Shown here piece after piece: positions 6,326 through 13,057 of a stretch of 15,665 nt of DNA. Location of the stretch: assembly GCA_030838025.1 (NCBI GenBank), contig JAUTXM010000281.1:1-15665 (forward strand). Reading direction: 5' to 3'. The translations under genes were made by a program, and so were the position numbers. Position 1 is the first letter of the stretch, and every line of letters starts with the position of its first letter. The stretch is from Acidimicrobiaceae bacterium (GTDB taxonomy: Bacteria > Actinomycetota > Acidimicrobiia > Acidimicrobiales > Palsa-688). The notes beneath the pieces are model-generated. The model ran no database searches. It saw nothing but the letters and a program-made list of their open reading frames with translations, and had not been told where the DNA came from.

Positions 6326-8368
6326 TCAGTCCTCGACCTCCTCTACTTCGTCGATGATGTCGGCGTCGATGTCGTCCTCGTCGTCGAAGTCCATGCCGCC
6401 GAAGGTGTCGAGCAGCTGACGGGCCCGGCTGGCCACGTTGTCGGGGGTGAAGCCGAACTCAGCCAGCACCTGGGCGCCCGGAGCCGAGGCACCGAAGTGG
6501 TCGATCGCCACCCAGTCGTCGGCCCATTTCGACCACCCGAACGACGTTGCCGCCTCGACCGAGAGCACCGGCGTGTCGTAGCCCAGCACCTCGGCCTGGT
6601 AGTCCTCACCCTGCAACTCGAACAGCTCCCACGAGGGCAGCGACACCACGCGGGTGTTGATGTCGTCGGCCTCCAGCAGCTTGGCCGCTTCCACGCAGAC
6701 CGAGACCTCACTTCCGGTGCCGATCAGGACGACGTCGGGCTCGTCGCCGCCCGGCACCAAGATGTAGCCGCCCTTGGCCACGTCGGCGAAGCGCTCCGAC
6801 GTGCCGTCGAGCACGGGGAGGGCTTGGCGAGTCAGGATCAAGGCGGTGGGGCCGTCACTGTCCACTGCGATGCGGTACGCGTGGGCGGTCTCGTTGGCGT
6901 CGGCAGGGCGGATGACGCGCAGCTGGGGCATGGCCCGCAGGGACGCCAGGTGTTCGATGGGCTGGTGGGTGGGGCCGTCCTCGCCCAGGCCGACCGAGTC
7001 GTGGGTCCAGCTGTAGATGACCTTGGCCTCGCTGAGCGCCGCCAGCCGCACGGCACCACGCATGTAGTCGCTGAAGATGAAAAAGGTCCCCCCGATGGGC
7101 AGGACCCCCCCGTGGAGGGCCATGCCGTTCATCATTCCCCCCATGGCGTGCTCGCGAACGCCGAAGGCAACTTGGCGCCCGCCGGGGTGCTCGGGGCTCT
7201 GGATCTCGGCGTGGTCGAGCTTGGTGCCGGTGTTGCCCGTGAGGTCGGCGCCTCCGCTGACCAGGCCCGGGACCACGTCGAGCGTGGCGTTGAGGCACGA
7301 CTTGATGGCCTGGCGGGTGGCCAGCTTTTCGCCCGCCTGCCAGGTGGGCAGCTTGGCCGCCCAGCCGGTGAGGCCCCGGCCCGCCAGGGCCGCGTCCCAC
7401 GCGTCGCGGTCCCCGGTCCAGCTCGCCAGGCGCTGCTCCCACTCCTGGCGGAGGGCCTGGCCGCGGGGGATGGTCTGGCGGTAGTACTCCAGCACCTCGT
7501 CGGGCACCCAGAACGACTGGTCGGCCGGCATGCCCAGGATCTCTTTGGTGGCGCGGATCTCGTCGGCTCCGAGCGGCTCGCCGTGGGCCGAAGGCGTGTC
7601 GGTCTTGTGGGGCGACGGCCAGCCGATGTGGCTGCGCAAGATCAGCAGCGACGGCTTGTCCTCGACCGCCATGGCGCCCCGGATCGCCCCTTCGAGGGTG
7701 TCGAGGTCGTTGGCCGTCTCGCCCAGGTTGTTGACATCCCACCCGTAGGCCTCGAAGCGCTTGCCCGCGTCGTCGGTCAGCGAGAGCTCGGTGGGCCCGT
7801 CGATGGTGATGTGGTTGTCGTCGTAGACGTAGATCAGGCGGCCCAGGCCGAGGTGGCCGGCCAGCGAGCCCGATTCGTGGCTGATGCCCTCCATGAGATC
7901 GCCGTCACTACAGAAGACGAAGGTGTGGTGATCGACCAGGTCGGGGCTGAATGTCGCCCGGAGATAGCGCTCGGCCACGCCCATGCCGACACCGTTGGAG
8001 AAGCCCGCTCCGAGTGGGCCGGTGGTGACCTCGATGCCGGGGGCATGGTGCACCTCGGGATGGCCCGCCGTCTTGCTGTGCAGCTGGCGGAAGTCCTTCA
8101 GGTCGTCGAGCGTGAGGCCGTACCCGGTGAGGTACAGCATCGAGTAGAGGAGGATGGAGGCGTGACCGCACGACAGGATGAAGCGGTCGCGATCGGGCCA
8201 ATCCGGGTCGGACGGGTCGTAGCGCATGATCCGGGTCCAGAGCACATGGGTCAACGGCGCCAGCGCCATAGCGGTGCCCGGATGGCCCGAGTTGGCCTTC
8301 TGCACTGCGTCCATGGCGAGGCCCCGGATGACGTTGATTCCCAGCTGCTCGATGTCGCGATCGCTCAT
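6326..8368 (-). CDS. tkt: Transketolase, with an acidic C-terminal tail
   Basis: This 680-residue thiamine-diphosphate enzyme moves two-carbon units between sugar phosphates, linking the pentose-phosphate pathway to glycolysis. Landmarks are SGHPG (27-31), the diphosphate/Mg2+ motif SDGDLMEG (154-161) with YDDNHITID (182-190), and the cofactor-activating Glu406 in VREHAMG of the pyrimidine domain. The third domain is complete. The last 22 residues, from Met659, are odd: 14 are Asp or Glu, an extension I do not know from standard transketolases. The purine-rich codons of this tail also provide the Shine-Dalgarno sequence of tal. ATG 8368 lacks a clear Shine-Dalgarno sequence, but TAGGGT ends six bases before it, suggesting a leaderless start. 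It is the first gene of the tkt-tal-zwf-opcA-pgl cluster. Confidence 0.96.
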   Translation of the reverse strand: MSDRDIEQLGINVIRGLAMDAVQKANSGHPGTAMALAPLTHVLWTRIMRYDPSDPDWPDRDRFILSCGHASILLYSMLYLTGYGLTLDDLKDFRQLHSKTAGHPEVHHAPGIEVTTGPLGAGFSNGVGMGVAERYLRATFSPDLVDHHTFVFCSDGDLMEGISHESGSLAGHLGLGRLIYVYDDNHITIDGPTELSLTDDAGKRFEAYGWDVNNLGETANDLDTLEGAIRGAMAVEDKPSLLILRSHIGWPSPHKTDTPSAHGEPLGADEIRATKEILGMPADQSFWVPDEVLEYYRQTIPRGQALRQEWEQRLASWTGDRDAWDAALAGRGLTGWAAKLPTWQAGEKLATRQAIKSCLNATLDVVPGLVSGGADLTGNTGTKLDHAEIQSPEHPGGRQVAFGVREHAMGGMMNGMALHGGVLPIGGTFFIFSDYMRGAVRLAALSEAKVIYSWTHDSVGLGEDGPTHQPIEHLASLRAMPQLRVIRPADANETAHAYRIAVDSDGPTALILTRQALPVLDGTSERFADVAKGGYILVPGGDEPDVVLIGTGSEVSVCVEAAKLLEADDINTRVVSLPSWELFELQGEDYQAEVLGYDTPVLSVEAATSFGWSKWADDWVAIDHFGASAPGAQVLAEFGFTPDNVASRARQLLDTFGGMDFDDEDDIDADIIDEVEEVED

Positions 8369-8380
8369 GGAACAACCCTA
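8369..8380 (-). promoter_or_regulatory. Putative -10 element for leaderless tkt transcript
   Basis: TAGGGT (8380-8375, minus strand) fits the TAnnnT form of actinobacterial -10 boxes and is six bases from ATG 8368. That would put the transcription start at the start codon of the pentose-phosphate operon. No good -35 hexamer is present 16-18 bases upstream. Inferred from spacing and the lack of a Shine-Dalgarno sequence. Confidence 0.35.
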
Positions 8381-8425
8381 CCTAGGCTGGAACCGAGTGA
8401 GCATTGTCGGGCCGCGGGACGCCCC

Positions 8426-8449
8426 AACCTCCCCCCGGCTAGGAGGGTT
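8426..8449 (-). terminator. Weak hairpin over the stop of the FIST gene
   Basis: AACCTCC (8426-8432) can pair with GGAGGGTT (8442-8449) with one bulged base, around the FIST stop codon at 8439-8441. No T-run follows on the minus strand, so termination efficiency is doubtful. Its place in the 70-base gap before tkt is its main support. Confidence 0.2.
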
Positions 8450-9653
8450 CCGGTAGGGGATCGGGGTGCTCCGGCTCTTCGAAGAGGGCCATCGATGCCG
8501 TAAAGCCGTGGACGAAGTTGCGGCCGCCCACCGGGCCCAGTTCGCCCGCCGCGAAGAATCCCGCGACCGGCGGTTCGCCGAGCAGGTCGCCGACCACGCC
8601 GGCATCGTGGTCGGGCTTGGTGAACAGGCGGGTGCCCCGCCCATTGCAGGTGAACAGCAACACGCCGTCGGCATGGCGGTCGGCCAGGAGTTCGCGCAGT
8701 TCCTCGTCCGCTGCTTCGGCATCGCGTACGTGGAACTGAACGGTCGTGCCCACCTCGACGGCGTCGCCGATGGCGATCGCCCCGTTGGCCCGGTCGGCCC
8801 CGACGACGTTGCGGATGAGAAAGTCGCCCCGGGCGAAATCGATCTTGTGCTCGTCGATCACGATGCCCATGTGCAGGCCCTGGTTGATGAGCTCGATGTC
8901 GCGTTCCGACATTCCCTCCTTGGCCATCTGGAGGAGCCGTTGCAGCGCCGGTTGGCCGGCCAGCTCGTAGATGATGTTGCCCTCGGTGCGGGTCACGGCC
9001 AACGGCCGGCCGATTGGACGGCATCCCTGGGAGACCACGCTGGACACGGTGACCCCCGGGCCGATGAGCACCCCGACCGCACCGTCGGTGAACACGGTTT
9101 CGTTGAGGGCCAGCCGGTTGCCCCCGGGGCCGTGGGCGGCCGAGGCCATGCCGCCGATGACGGGCAGGCGCGGGTGTTCGTTGGCCAGCCCGCGCAGGAG
9201 CAGGTCGACCGCGAAGCTGTACGGATCGGCCAGCAGGATCAGCGCCTGAGGCTCGAAGGGCAGATGGTCGGGCCACCCGACGATGACCGGTATGGGCCGG
9301 CCCGGGCCCGCGTCGTCGTCCTCGTCGCGTTCGAACTCGGGTCCGAATTCGGTCCACAGGCGTACCGGCACGATGGGCCCGGTGAGCGCGGCCCACAGGC
9401 TGACCGCTTCGGTCTGCTCGATCTCGCGCTGGTTGCCCACGACGGACTCGGCCGCGCAGCCGATGAGCAGCGTGGGCTCGAGCAGGCGGCACACCGCGTC
9501 GGCCGCCTCCTCCAACGCCCCGGCATGGGGACGGGTCACGAACAGCACCGCCAAGTCGGGGTGGCGACCGACCTGCTCGATGACCTGGCCGATCACCTCG
9601 CCCGTGGCGTGCGCCGTGACCGGATGGGTCGACAGGCTCGAGGCGAAGCGCAC
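8439..9653 (-). CDS. FIST domain signal-transduction protein
   Basis: This 404-residue protein spans one FIST unit. The N-terminal part includes TLLIGCAAESVVGNQREIE (61-79), whose GC-A-ES-V-G-REIE pattern is the hallmark of FIST_N. The C-terminal part includes GFFAAGELGPVGGRNFVHGF (365-384) followed by TASMALFEE, matching FIST_C. Cys66 and Cys211 (SQGCRPIG) are notable. There is no signal peptide, membrane helix, kinase or GGDEF domain, so it is a standalone sensor-like domain. FIST domains are proposed to bind small ligands such as amino acids, but the function of solo versions is unproven. A GTG start at 9653 follows the 132-residue gene by 11 bases with only a weak ribosome site, indicating co-transcription. 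The acidic insert near 108-115 and the Pro-rich end look disordered. Confidence 0.85.
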   Translation of the reverse strand: MRFASSLSTHPVTAHATGEVIGQVIEQVGRHPDLAVLFVTRPHAGALEEAADAVCRLLEPTLLIGCAAESVVGNQREIEQTEAVSLWAALTGPIVPVRLWTEFGPEFERDEDDDAGPGRPIPVIVGWPDHLPFEPQALILLADPYSFAVDLLLRGLANEHPRLPVIGGMASAAHGPGGNRLALNETVFTDGAVGVLIGPGVTVSSVVSQGCRPIGRPLAVTRTEGNIIYELAGQPALQRLLQMAKEGMSERDIELINQGLHMGIVIDEHKIDFARGDFLIRNVVGADRANGAIAIGDAVEVGTTVQFHVRDAEAADEELRELLADRHADGVLLFTCNGRGTRLFTKPDHDAGVVGDLLGEPPVAGFFAAGELGPVGGRNFVHGFTASMALFEEPEHPDPLPEPS

Positions 9654-9664
9654 GCGACGCTCGA

Positions 9665-10063
9665 TCAGACGACCGGCAACAGGGTCAGGGGGACGGTGAG
9701 CACGGCTCCTCCGGGCAGGAGCCGGCAGTTGGCTTCGATCGTGCCGTAGTCCTTGAAGGCCAGCTCGGCGCGCACCAGGCGGTAGGTGAACTTGCCCGGC
9801 TCGACGTTGAACGGCGAGACGTTGCGGGCCACCTCTTCACCGCCCGCGTCGGTGCCCTGGGTGAACACGACCTCGAGGATTCCCTGGCCCGCATCGGTGG
9901 GCCGCGACCGGACCAGGACGATGAGGTGGGGCTGCACCGTGACAGGCGGCGGGGTCGGGGCCGGCAGGGAGAACATGATCCCGGTCAGGTCGATCCGGGT
10001 GGACGGCCCAGGGACCGCACGCAAGTTGATGCTCTCAGCGAACACAGCAGAGACGATGTCCAT
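9665..10063 (-). CDS. Uncharacterised 132-residue protein upstream of the FIST gene
   Basis: I do not recognise this family with certainty. ATG 10063 is preceded by GGAGA at good spacing, which makes this short frame credible; the longer open frame reaching 10540 is rejected because it overlaps the desaturase gene. The sequence has alternating hydrophobic strands (VQPHLIVLVRS, GILEVVFTQG, FTYRLVRAELAF), an N-terminal segment FAESINLRAV, and a final hydrophobic strand ending in LLPVV. It looks like a small all-beta sandwich and faintly resembles actinobacterial DUF6941-type proteins. There is no signal peptide or membrane helix, and a single Cys (113). It probably shares a transcript with the FIST gene and may work with it, but no function can be assigned. 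Confidence 0.7.
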   Translation of the reverse strand: MDIVSAVFAESINLRAVPGPSTRIDLTGIMFSLPAPTPPPVTVQPHLIVLVRSRPTDAGQGILEVVFTQGTDAGGEEVARNVSPFNVEPGKFTYRLVRAELAFKDYGTIEANCRLLPGGAVLTVPLTLLPVV

Positions 10064-10100
10064 CGGACTCTCCAGGCTACTCGTCGCCCTGGGACTGAGG

Positions 10101-10126
10101 CCGGGGCGGCCGGGATCGCCGCCCGG
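10101..10126 (-). terminator. GC-rich hairpin between desaturase and 132-residue gene
   Basis: GGGCGGC (10104-10110) pairs exactly with GCCGCCC (10118-10124) around a seven-base loop. Allowing one bulged G extends the stem to nine pairs (CCGGG outer side). It follows the desaturase stop at 10132 on the minus strand. No T-run follows, so it may be a pause or processing hairpin or a U-less terminator. Confidence 0.4.
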
Positions 10127-10131
10127 GCTGC

Positions 10132-10890
10132 TTACGCGGCCACCTCCGTGCGCTCGGGGTCCTGGGCGCTCAGGTGAATCCCAACGTGGCGGACGGTCAG
10201 CCAGCCGAGCCGGCGGGCCACGCTGATGGCGGGCCAGGACGGGTCGAACTCGTGGCGACCCAGGGCGAGGTTGGCTGATGTGGGCGCGGCGTGGTGGTTG
10301 TTGTGCAGCCCCTCGCCCGCCGTCAACCAGGCCAACCACTGGTTGTTGGTGGCGAATCCGCGGTAGGGACGGCTGCCGAAACGGTGGCCGACGGCATTGA
10401 CGGCGCCGTTGAGGAACAGGTAGGTGACGGTATGGACGCCGGCCGCCAGCAGGCCCAGCCGCCAGCCGAACATCAGGCAGAGTCCGCCGATACCGATGGA
10501 CAGGCCGACCAGCGAATGGTCGAAGAGGACCCGGTCCCACCGGTCGACGGGGATGTCTCGGGCATAGCGGGCGACGGTGGCGTCGTCATTGGCCACGGTG
10601 CGGTACATGCCGACGTTGCCGAACTGCACCGCCAGGTAGCCCCGCAGCACCGGGGAGTGGGGGTCGCCCTCGACGTCGGTGTGAGCGTGGTGCTTGCGGT
10701 GCACGGCCACCCATTGGCGGGCCTTGATTCCCGTCGTGATCCACAGGACGGACCGGCAGGCCAGCGAGAGGCCGCGGCGCAGCCGCAGGGCGCGGTGGGC
10801 CAACGTCCGGTGGAGATAGACGGTGGTCAGGAACAAGGCCAGCTGGCACACGGCCAGTCCGGCGAGCACAGCAACGATGACTTCGGGCAC
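10132..10890 (-). CDS. Membrane fatty-acid (acyl-CoA type) desaturase
   Basis: This 252-residue integral membrane di-iron enzyme has the three histidine boxes of the delta-9/stearoyl-CoA desaturase superfamily: HRTLAH (27-32), HRKHHAH (64-70) and EGLHNNHH (193-200), plus extra histidines at 153 and 169 (NAVGHRFG) expected near the metal site. Hydrophobic segments at about 4-24, 126-141 and 145-160 fit membrane helices. It would insert a cis double bond in acyl chains using O2 and electrons from a separate reductase, adjusting membrane fluidity; the exact position and acyl carrier cannot be told. It is shorter than many desaturases (about 300-400 residues), with a minimal C terminus. The start is GTG 10890 without a Shine-Dalgarno sequence; two upstream ATGs are out of frame, and an in-frame stop lies at 10917. 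A palindromic operator overlaps the promoter. Confidence 0.9.
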   Translation of the reverse strand: MPEVIVAVLAGLAVCQLALFLTTVYLHRTLAHRALRLRRGLSLACRSVLWITTGIKARQWVAVHRKHHAHTDVEGDPHSPVLRGYLAVQFGNVGMYRTVANDDATVARYARDIPVDRWDRVLFDHSLVGLSIGIGGLCLMFGWRLGLLAAGVHTVTYLFLNGAVNAVGHRFGSRPYRGFATNNQWLAWLTAGEGLHNNHHAAPTSANLALGRHEFDPSWPAISVARRLGWLTVRHVGIHLSAQDPERTEVAA

Positions 10891-10926
10891 CAGGCCATCA
10901 TACCTACCTACCGGTCAGTAGGTAAA
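10891..10926 (-). promoter_or_regulatory. Predicted leaderless promoter of the desaturase gene
   Basis: On the minus strand TATGAT (10902-10897) matches five of six bases of the -10 consensus. TTTACC (10926-10921), 18 bases upstream, matches four of six of the -35 consensus. The distance from the -10 to GTG 10890 is six bases, so the start codon itself is the likely transcription start. This is the best-formed promoter in the window. Confidence 0.5.
10901..10924. promoter_or_regulatory. 24-base imperfect palindrome, TetR-type operator of desaturase
   Basis: The half-sites TACCTACCTACC (10901-10912) and GGTCAGTAGGTA (10913-10924) are inverted copies matching at 10 of 12 positions, with the perfect core ACCGGT at the centre. 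TetR-family operators of this form (TACC...ACCGGT...GGTA) are common. The site covers the spacer between the predicted -35 and -10 and reaches into both hexamers, so a bound repressor would block RNA polymerase. Repression by a TetR-family regulator sensing acyl-CoA, as with DesT in Pseudomonas, is the obvious model. The regulator encoded at 14830 is one candidate. Confidence 0.6.
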
Positions 10927-10955
10927 AACTGTGGCCCTCAGCAGGGAGTTGCCAC
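10924..10955 (-). terminator. Intrinsic terminator of the prepilin operon
   Basis: On the minus strand GTGGC (10955-10951) can pair with GCCAC (10935-10931), with inner CCCT/AGGG pairing around a GCTG loop. Two bases later comes a run of five T (10928-10924). The hairpin includes the stop codon of the PilX-like gene. The T-run overlaps the -35 box and operator edge of the desaturase promoter. Confidence 0.5.
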
Positions 10956-12395
10956 GGCGCCGGCACACTGGTACTCGAAGCTCACCGTGCTGAGGAAGGC
11001 GCCCGGTACTCCGGCGGTGCCCAGGTTGGGCGGGCTGTAGCCGGCGGGGAAGGCAAAGTTGGGCACGGGGGTAGCCGGGGGGGTGAAGGTCAAGGTGGCG
11101 GCCCCGGCGGTAGTGGTGATGGCGTGGCCTGCGAACTGTCCGACGATCGAGCCGCTCAGGTTCAAGGTGCCATCGGTGAAGGCGAACACCGGAAGGGTGG
11201 AGCCGGAGCCGTTGATGGTCAAGGTGCCGCCGCCGGTGGTGATGACGTACAGCTGCCCGCCGACGGCCGTCGGGGGGACGTCAACGGTAAGGGAACCCTG
11301 GGCGATGATCACGGTGTTCTTGTTGGCCGCGGTCGAGCTGTACGTCCCGGGGGTGTAGCGGACGGGGCAGTTGGCGGCGATGTCGTAGAAGGGAGCGGTC
11401 CACGTCGTCGGCGACCCGGGGCAGCTGGTGACGGCGCTGCCGACACCGAGCGTGGTGCCGATCGTGGCCGAGTTGTTGGTGAACGCCGGGAAGGGGCGCC
11501 GGAGGGGCTGGATGGTCGTGGCAGAACTCGGCGGCCCGCCGGTCACGGTGATACTCCCGGAGTGGCTGTACGAGCCGCCATAGGTGGCGGTGCCGTTGAT
11601 GGTGACGGTGTCGAGGTTGAGGTTCCCTACCGCCGCCACGGCGCCTTGCACCGTGGCGCCCGCGAGGGTCACGTCGGTGCCGACCACTGCGCCCCCGATC
11701 TGGGACGCATTGAGCGTGAGGGGCCCCCAACTGCTCACCGGGCCGCTGAGCTGCGCCGGGGTACCGCCCGTGCCGATGTAGGCCCCGCCGTTGGCCGTGA
11801 TGCTCGGGGTCGTGCCCCCGTTGCCGAAGACGCTGATCAACGCCGGGCTGGCACTCGTGCCCAGGGTGGTGTCGGTGTAGAGGACATTCGGGAAGTCGTA
11901 GCCGCCGACGCCCCCTGAGGTAGGTGCGCCGAGGGAGCGATTGATGTGGGCGACCATCGTCGTCTTGGCGACAGGACTGGTGGCGTTGGGAACGTACCCG
12001 GTCGCGAGAATCACCGCGGGACCATTGACCGTGCAGCTGACCGGCGCCTGGATGATGTAGGACTCGGTGGGCAGGTTCTGGTCGGGGAGCGGTGTTTCCG
12101 GGAACGCCGTCCCCGGGCAGGTCCCGTCGGACAGCTTGGACAACGCCGCCTCGACCCCGGCCTCGGCTGCGTTGACTGCCGCGCTCTGATTGCGGTTGAG
12201 CCCGCTGCGCTGCGAGGTGTGCGACGCCAGCTGGAGCGCTCCGGTCACCACGACAACCGAAATCAAGAGGACGAGGAACGACGTCATCAAGGCGAACCCC
12301 TGTTCGTCGTGGCGGGGGAGGCGCCGGGCATCGGGGGCCGGCCGGGCGGGGGTCGAAGGAGCCCGCGGCGTCGTCTGCGTCGGGGTGGAGCTCAT
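10938..12395 (-). CDS. PilX-like prepilin with a repetitive beta-rich extracellular domain
   Basis: This 485-residue protein starts at ATG 12395, whose A is the last base of the upstream stop (TGATG), giving coupled translation. After a Pro/Thr-rich basic leader (1-32), HDEQG/FALMTSF (30-40) is a type III signal peptide site with cleavage after Gly33, followed by a hydrophobic helix (34-58) and the NAAEAGVEAAL helix typical of PilX-type N termini. Mature position 5 is Thr38, not Glu. The rest is rich in Gly, Thr, Ser and Ala with repeated short beta-strands (for example TLNASQIGGAVVG, GNLNLDTVTINGTA) that suggest a right-handed beta-helix, perhaps an adhesin-like tip. It has several cysteines, one the final residue. 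It is likely a minor pilin or pseudopilin on the cell surface. The family symbol is by analogy only. Confidence 0.78.
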   Translation of the reverse strand: MSSTPTQTTPRAPSTPARPAPDARRLPRHDEQGFALMTSFLVLLISVVVVTGALQLASHTSQRSGLNRNQSAAVNAAEAGVEAALSKLSDGTCPGTAFPETPLPDQNLPTESYIIQAPVSCTVNGPAVILATGYVPNATSPVAKTTMVAHINRSLGAPTSGGVGGYDFPNVLYTDTTLGTSASPALISVFGNGGTTPSITANGGAYIGTGGTPAQLSGPVSSWGPLTLNASQIGGAVVGTDVTLAGATVQGAVAAVGNLNLDTVTINGTATYGGSYSHSGSITVTGGPPSSATTIQPLRRPFPAFTNNSATIGTTLGVGSAVTSCPGSPTTWTAPFYDIAANCPVRYTPGTYSSTAANKNTVIIAQGSLTVDVPPTAVGGQLYVITTGGGTLTINGSGSTLPVFAFTDGTLNLSGSIVGQFAGHAITTTAGAATLTFTPPATPVPNFAFPAGYSPPNLGTAGVPGAFLSTVSFEYQCAGAVATPC

Positions 12396-13057
12396 CAGCA
12401 CACCGCCGAGGTCGAGGAGGAGTTGGCCGGAATGGCCCGGCCCGTGAACGTCGAGGTGTAGTTGGCCGGGGCGGCGGCATTCGCGGTCCTGGTATCGACC
12501 TTCACCCACAAGTTGACATCCAGGCTACGGGCCTGGCCGGCGATCGTGAAGACCGGCGGGGGCGACGGTGCCGGTGCGACCGCGACCTGGGTCTTGTTGA
12601 CGATGCCGGTCATGACATTGCTCCAGTTCGACGTGTAGGTCGCTGCCCCGGGGGTCTTCGTGCGTCGCTGCATGGTGCCCACCTGCGGCTGGCCGGCCAC
12701 CGGGTACGCCACTTGGTACTCCACGCAGACCGGATTTCCGTTGCCGCCGGACCCGTAGGTCATCAGGTGGACGATTCCGGACCCGTTGGCCAGCGTGGCA
12801 TCGTTGTAGAGGATGGCGCTCGACACCACGTCGTGTTGCACCTGGCGCAGCGCCAGCTGGGCGTTGTCGGTGGCGTCGGAACGTACCTGGGTGTTGGTCA
12901 AGGTGTTGAGGCTGCCGCTCACCATCGGAAGCACGATGGCCAGAACGATCAGCATCAAGGTCGTGGTGACGAGGATCTCGACCAGCGTGAAGCCCTGCTC
13001 GGATCCCTTCTCGGATCGCTGCTCGGATCGCTGCTCGGACGGTGGCTGGCGGGTCAT
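12395..13057 (-). CDS. PilW-like minor prepilin
   Basis: This 220-residue protein starts at ATG 13057, which overlaps the upstream stop by four bases (ATGA). The leader (1-22) is made of four SEQR-like repeats and ends at Gly22. The prepilin site GSEQG/FTLVEILVTTTLMLIV has Phe23 as mature residue 1 and Glu27 at the conserved position 5. The hydrophobic helix covers about 23-46, followed by an amphipathic stretch (NTQVRSDATDNAQLALRQVQ) typical of PilW/GspJ-type pseudopilins, then a beta-rich domain with Cys111 and a terminal Cys220 that could form a disulfide. It should be processed by a PilD-type peptidase and join the initiating complex of a type IV pilus or related system. Pilus motor and platform genes are not in the window. 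Confidence 0.82.
   Translation of the reverse strand: MTRQPPSEQRSEQRSEKGSEQGFTLVEILVTTTLMLIVLAIVLPMVSGSLNTLTNTQVRSDATDNAQLALRQVQHDVVSSAILYNDATLANGSGIVHLMTYGSGGNGNPVCVEYQVAYPVAGQPQVGTMQRRTKTPGAATYTSNWSNVMTGIVNKTQVAVAPAPSPPPVFTIAGQARSLDVNLWVKVDTRTANAAAPANYTSTFTGRAIPANSSSTSAVC
12992..13039 (-). repeat. Four tandem 12-base repeats within the PilW-like leader
   Basis: On the minus strand the unit TCCGAGCAGCGA occurs twice exactly, then twice in degenerate form, encoding SEQR-SEQR-SEKG-SEQG. The last Gly is the prepilin cleavage residue. The array therefore lengthens only the cytoplasmic leader that is removed on maturation. Confidence 0.85.

Noticed and set aside
6497..8503. A 668-codon open frame on the plus strand opposite tkt
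   Set aside because: It is a shadow frame caused by high third-position GC; its product is low in recognisable motifs and tkt is certain.
8466..9749. A 427-codon plus-strand frame opposite the FIST gene
   Set aside because: Composition is Gly/Arg/Asp-rich without motifs; the minus-strand FIST signature is clear.
10064..10540. Extended N terminus of the 132-residue gene
   Set aside because: The extension is Pro/Arg-rich and overlaps the desaturase coding region; the ATG at 10063 has a good Shine-Dalgarno sequence.
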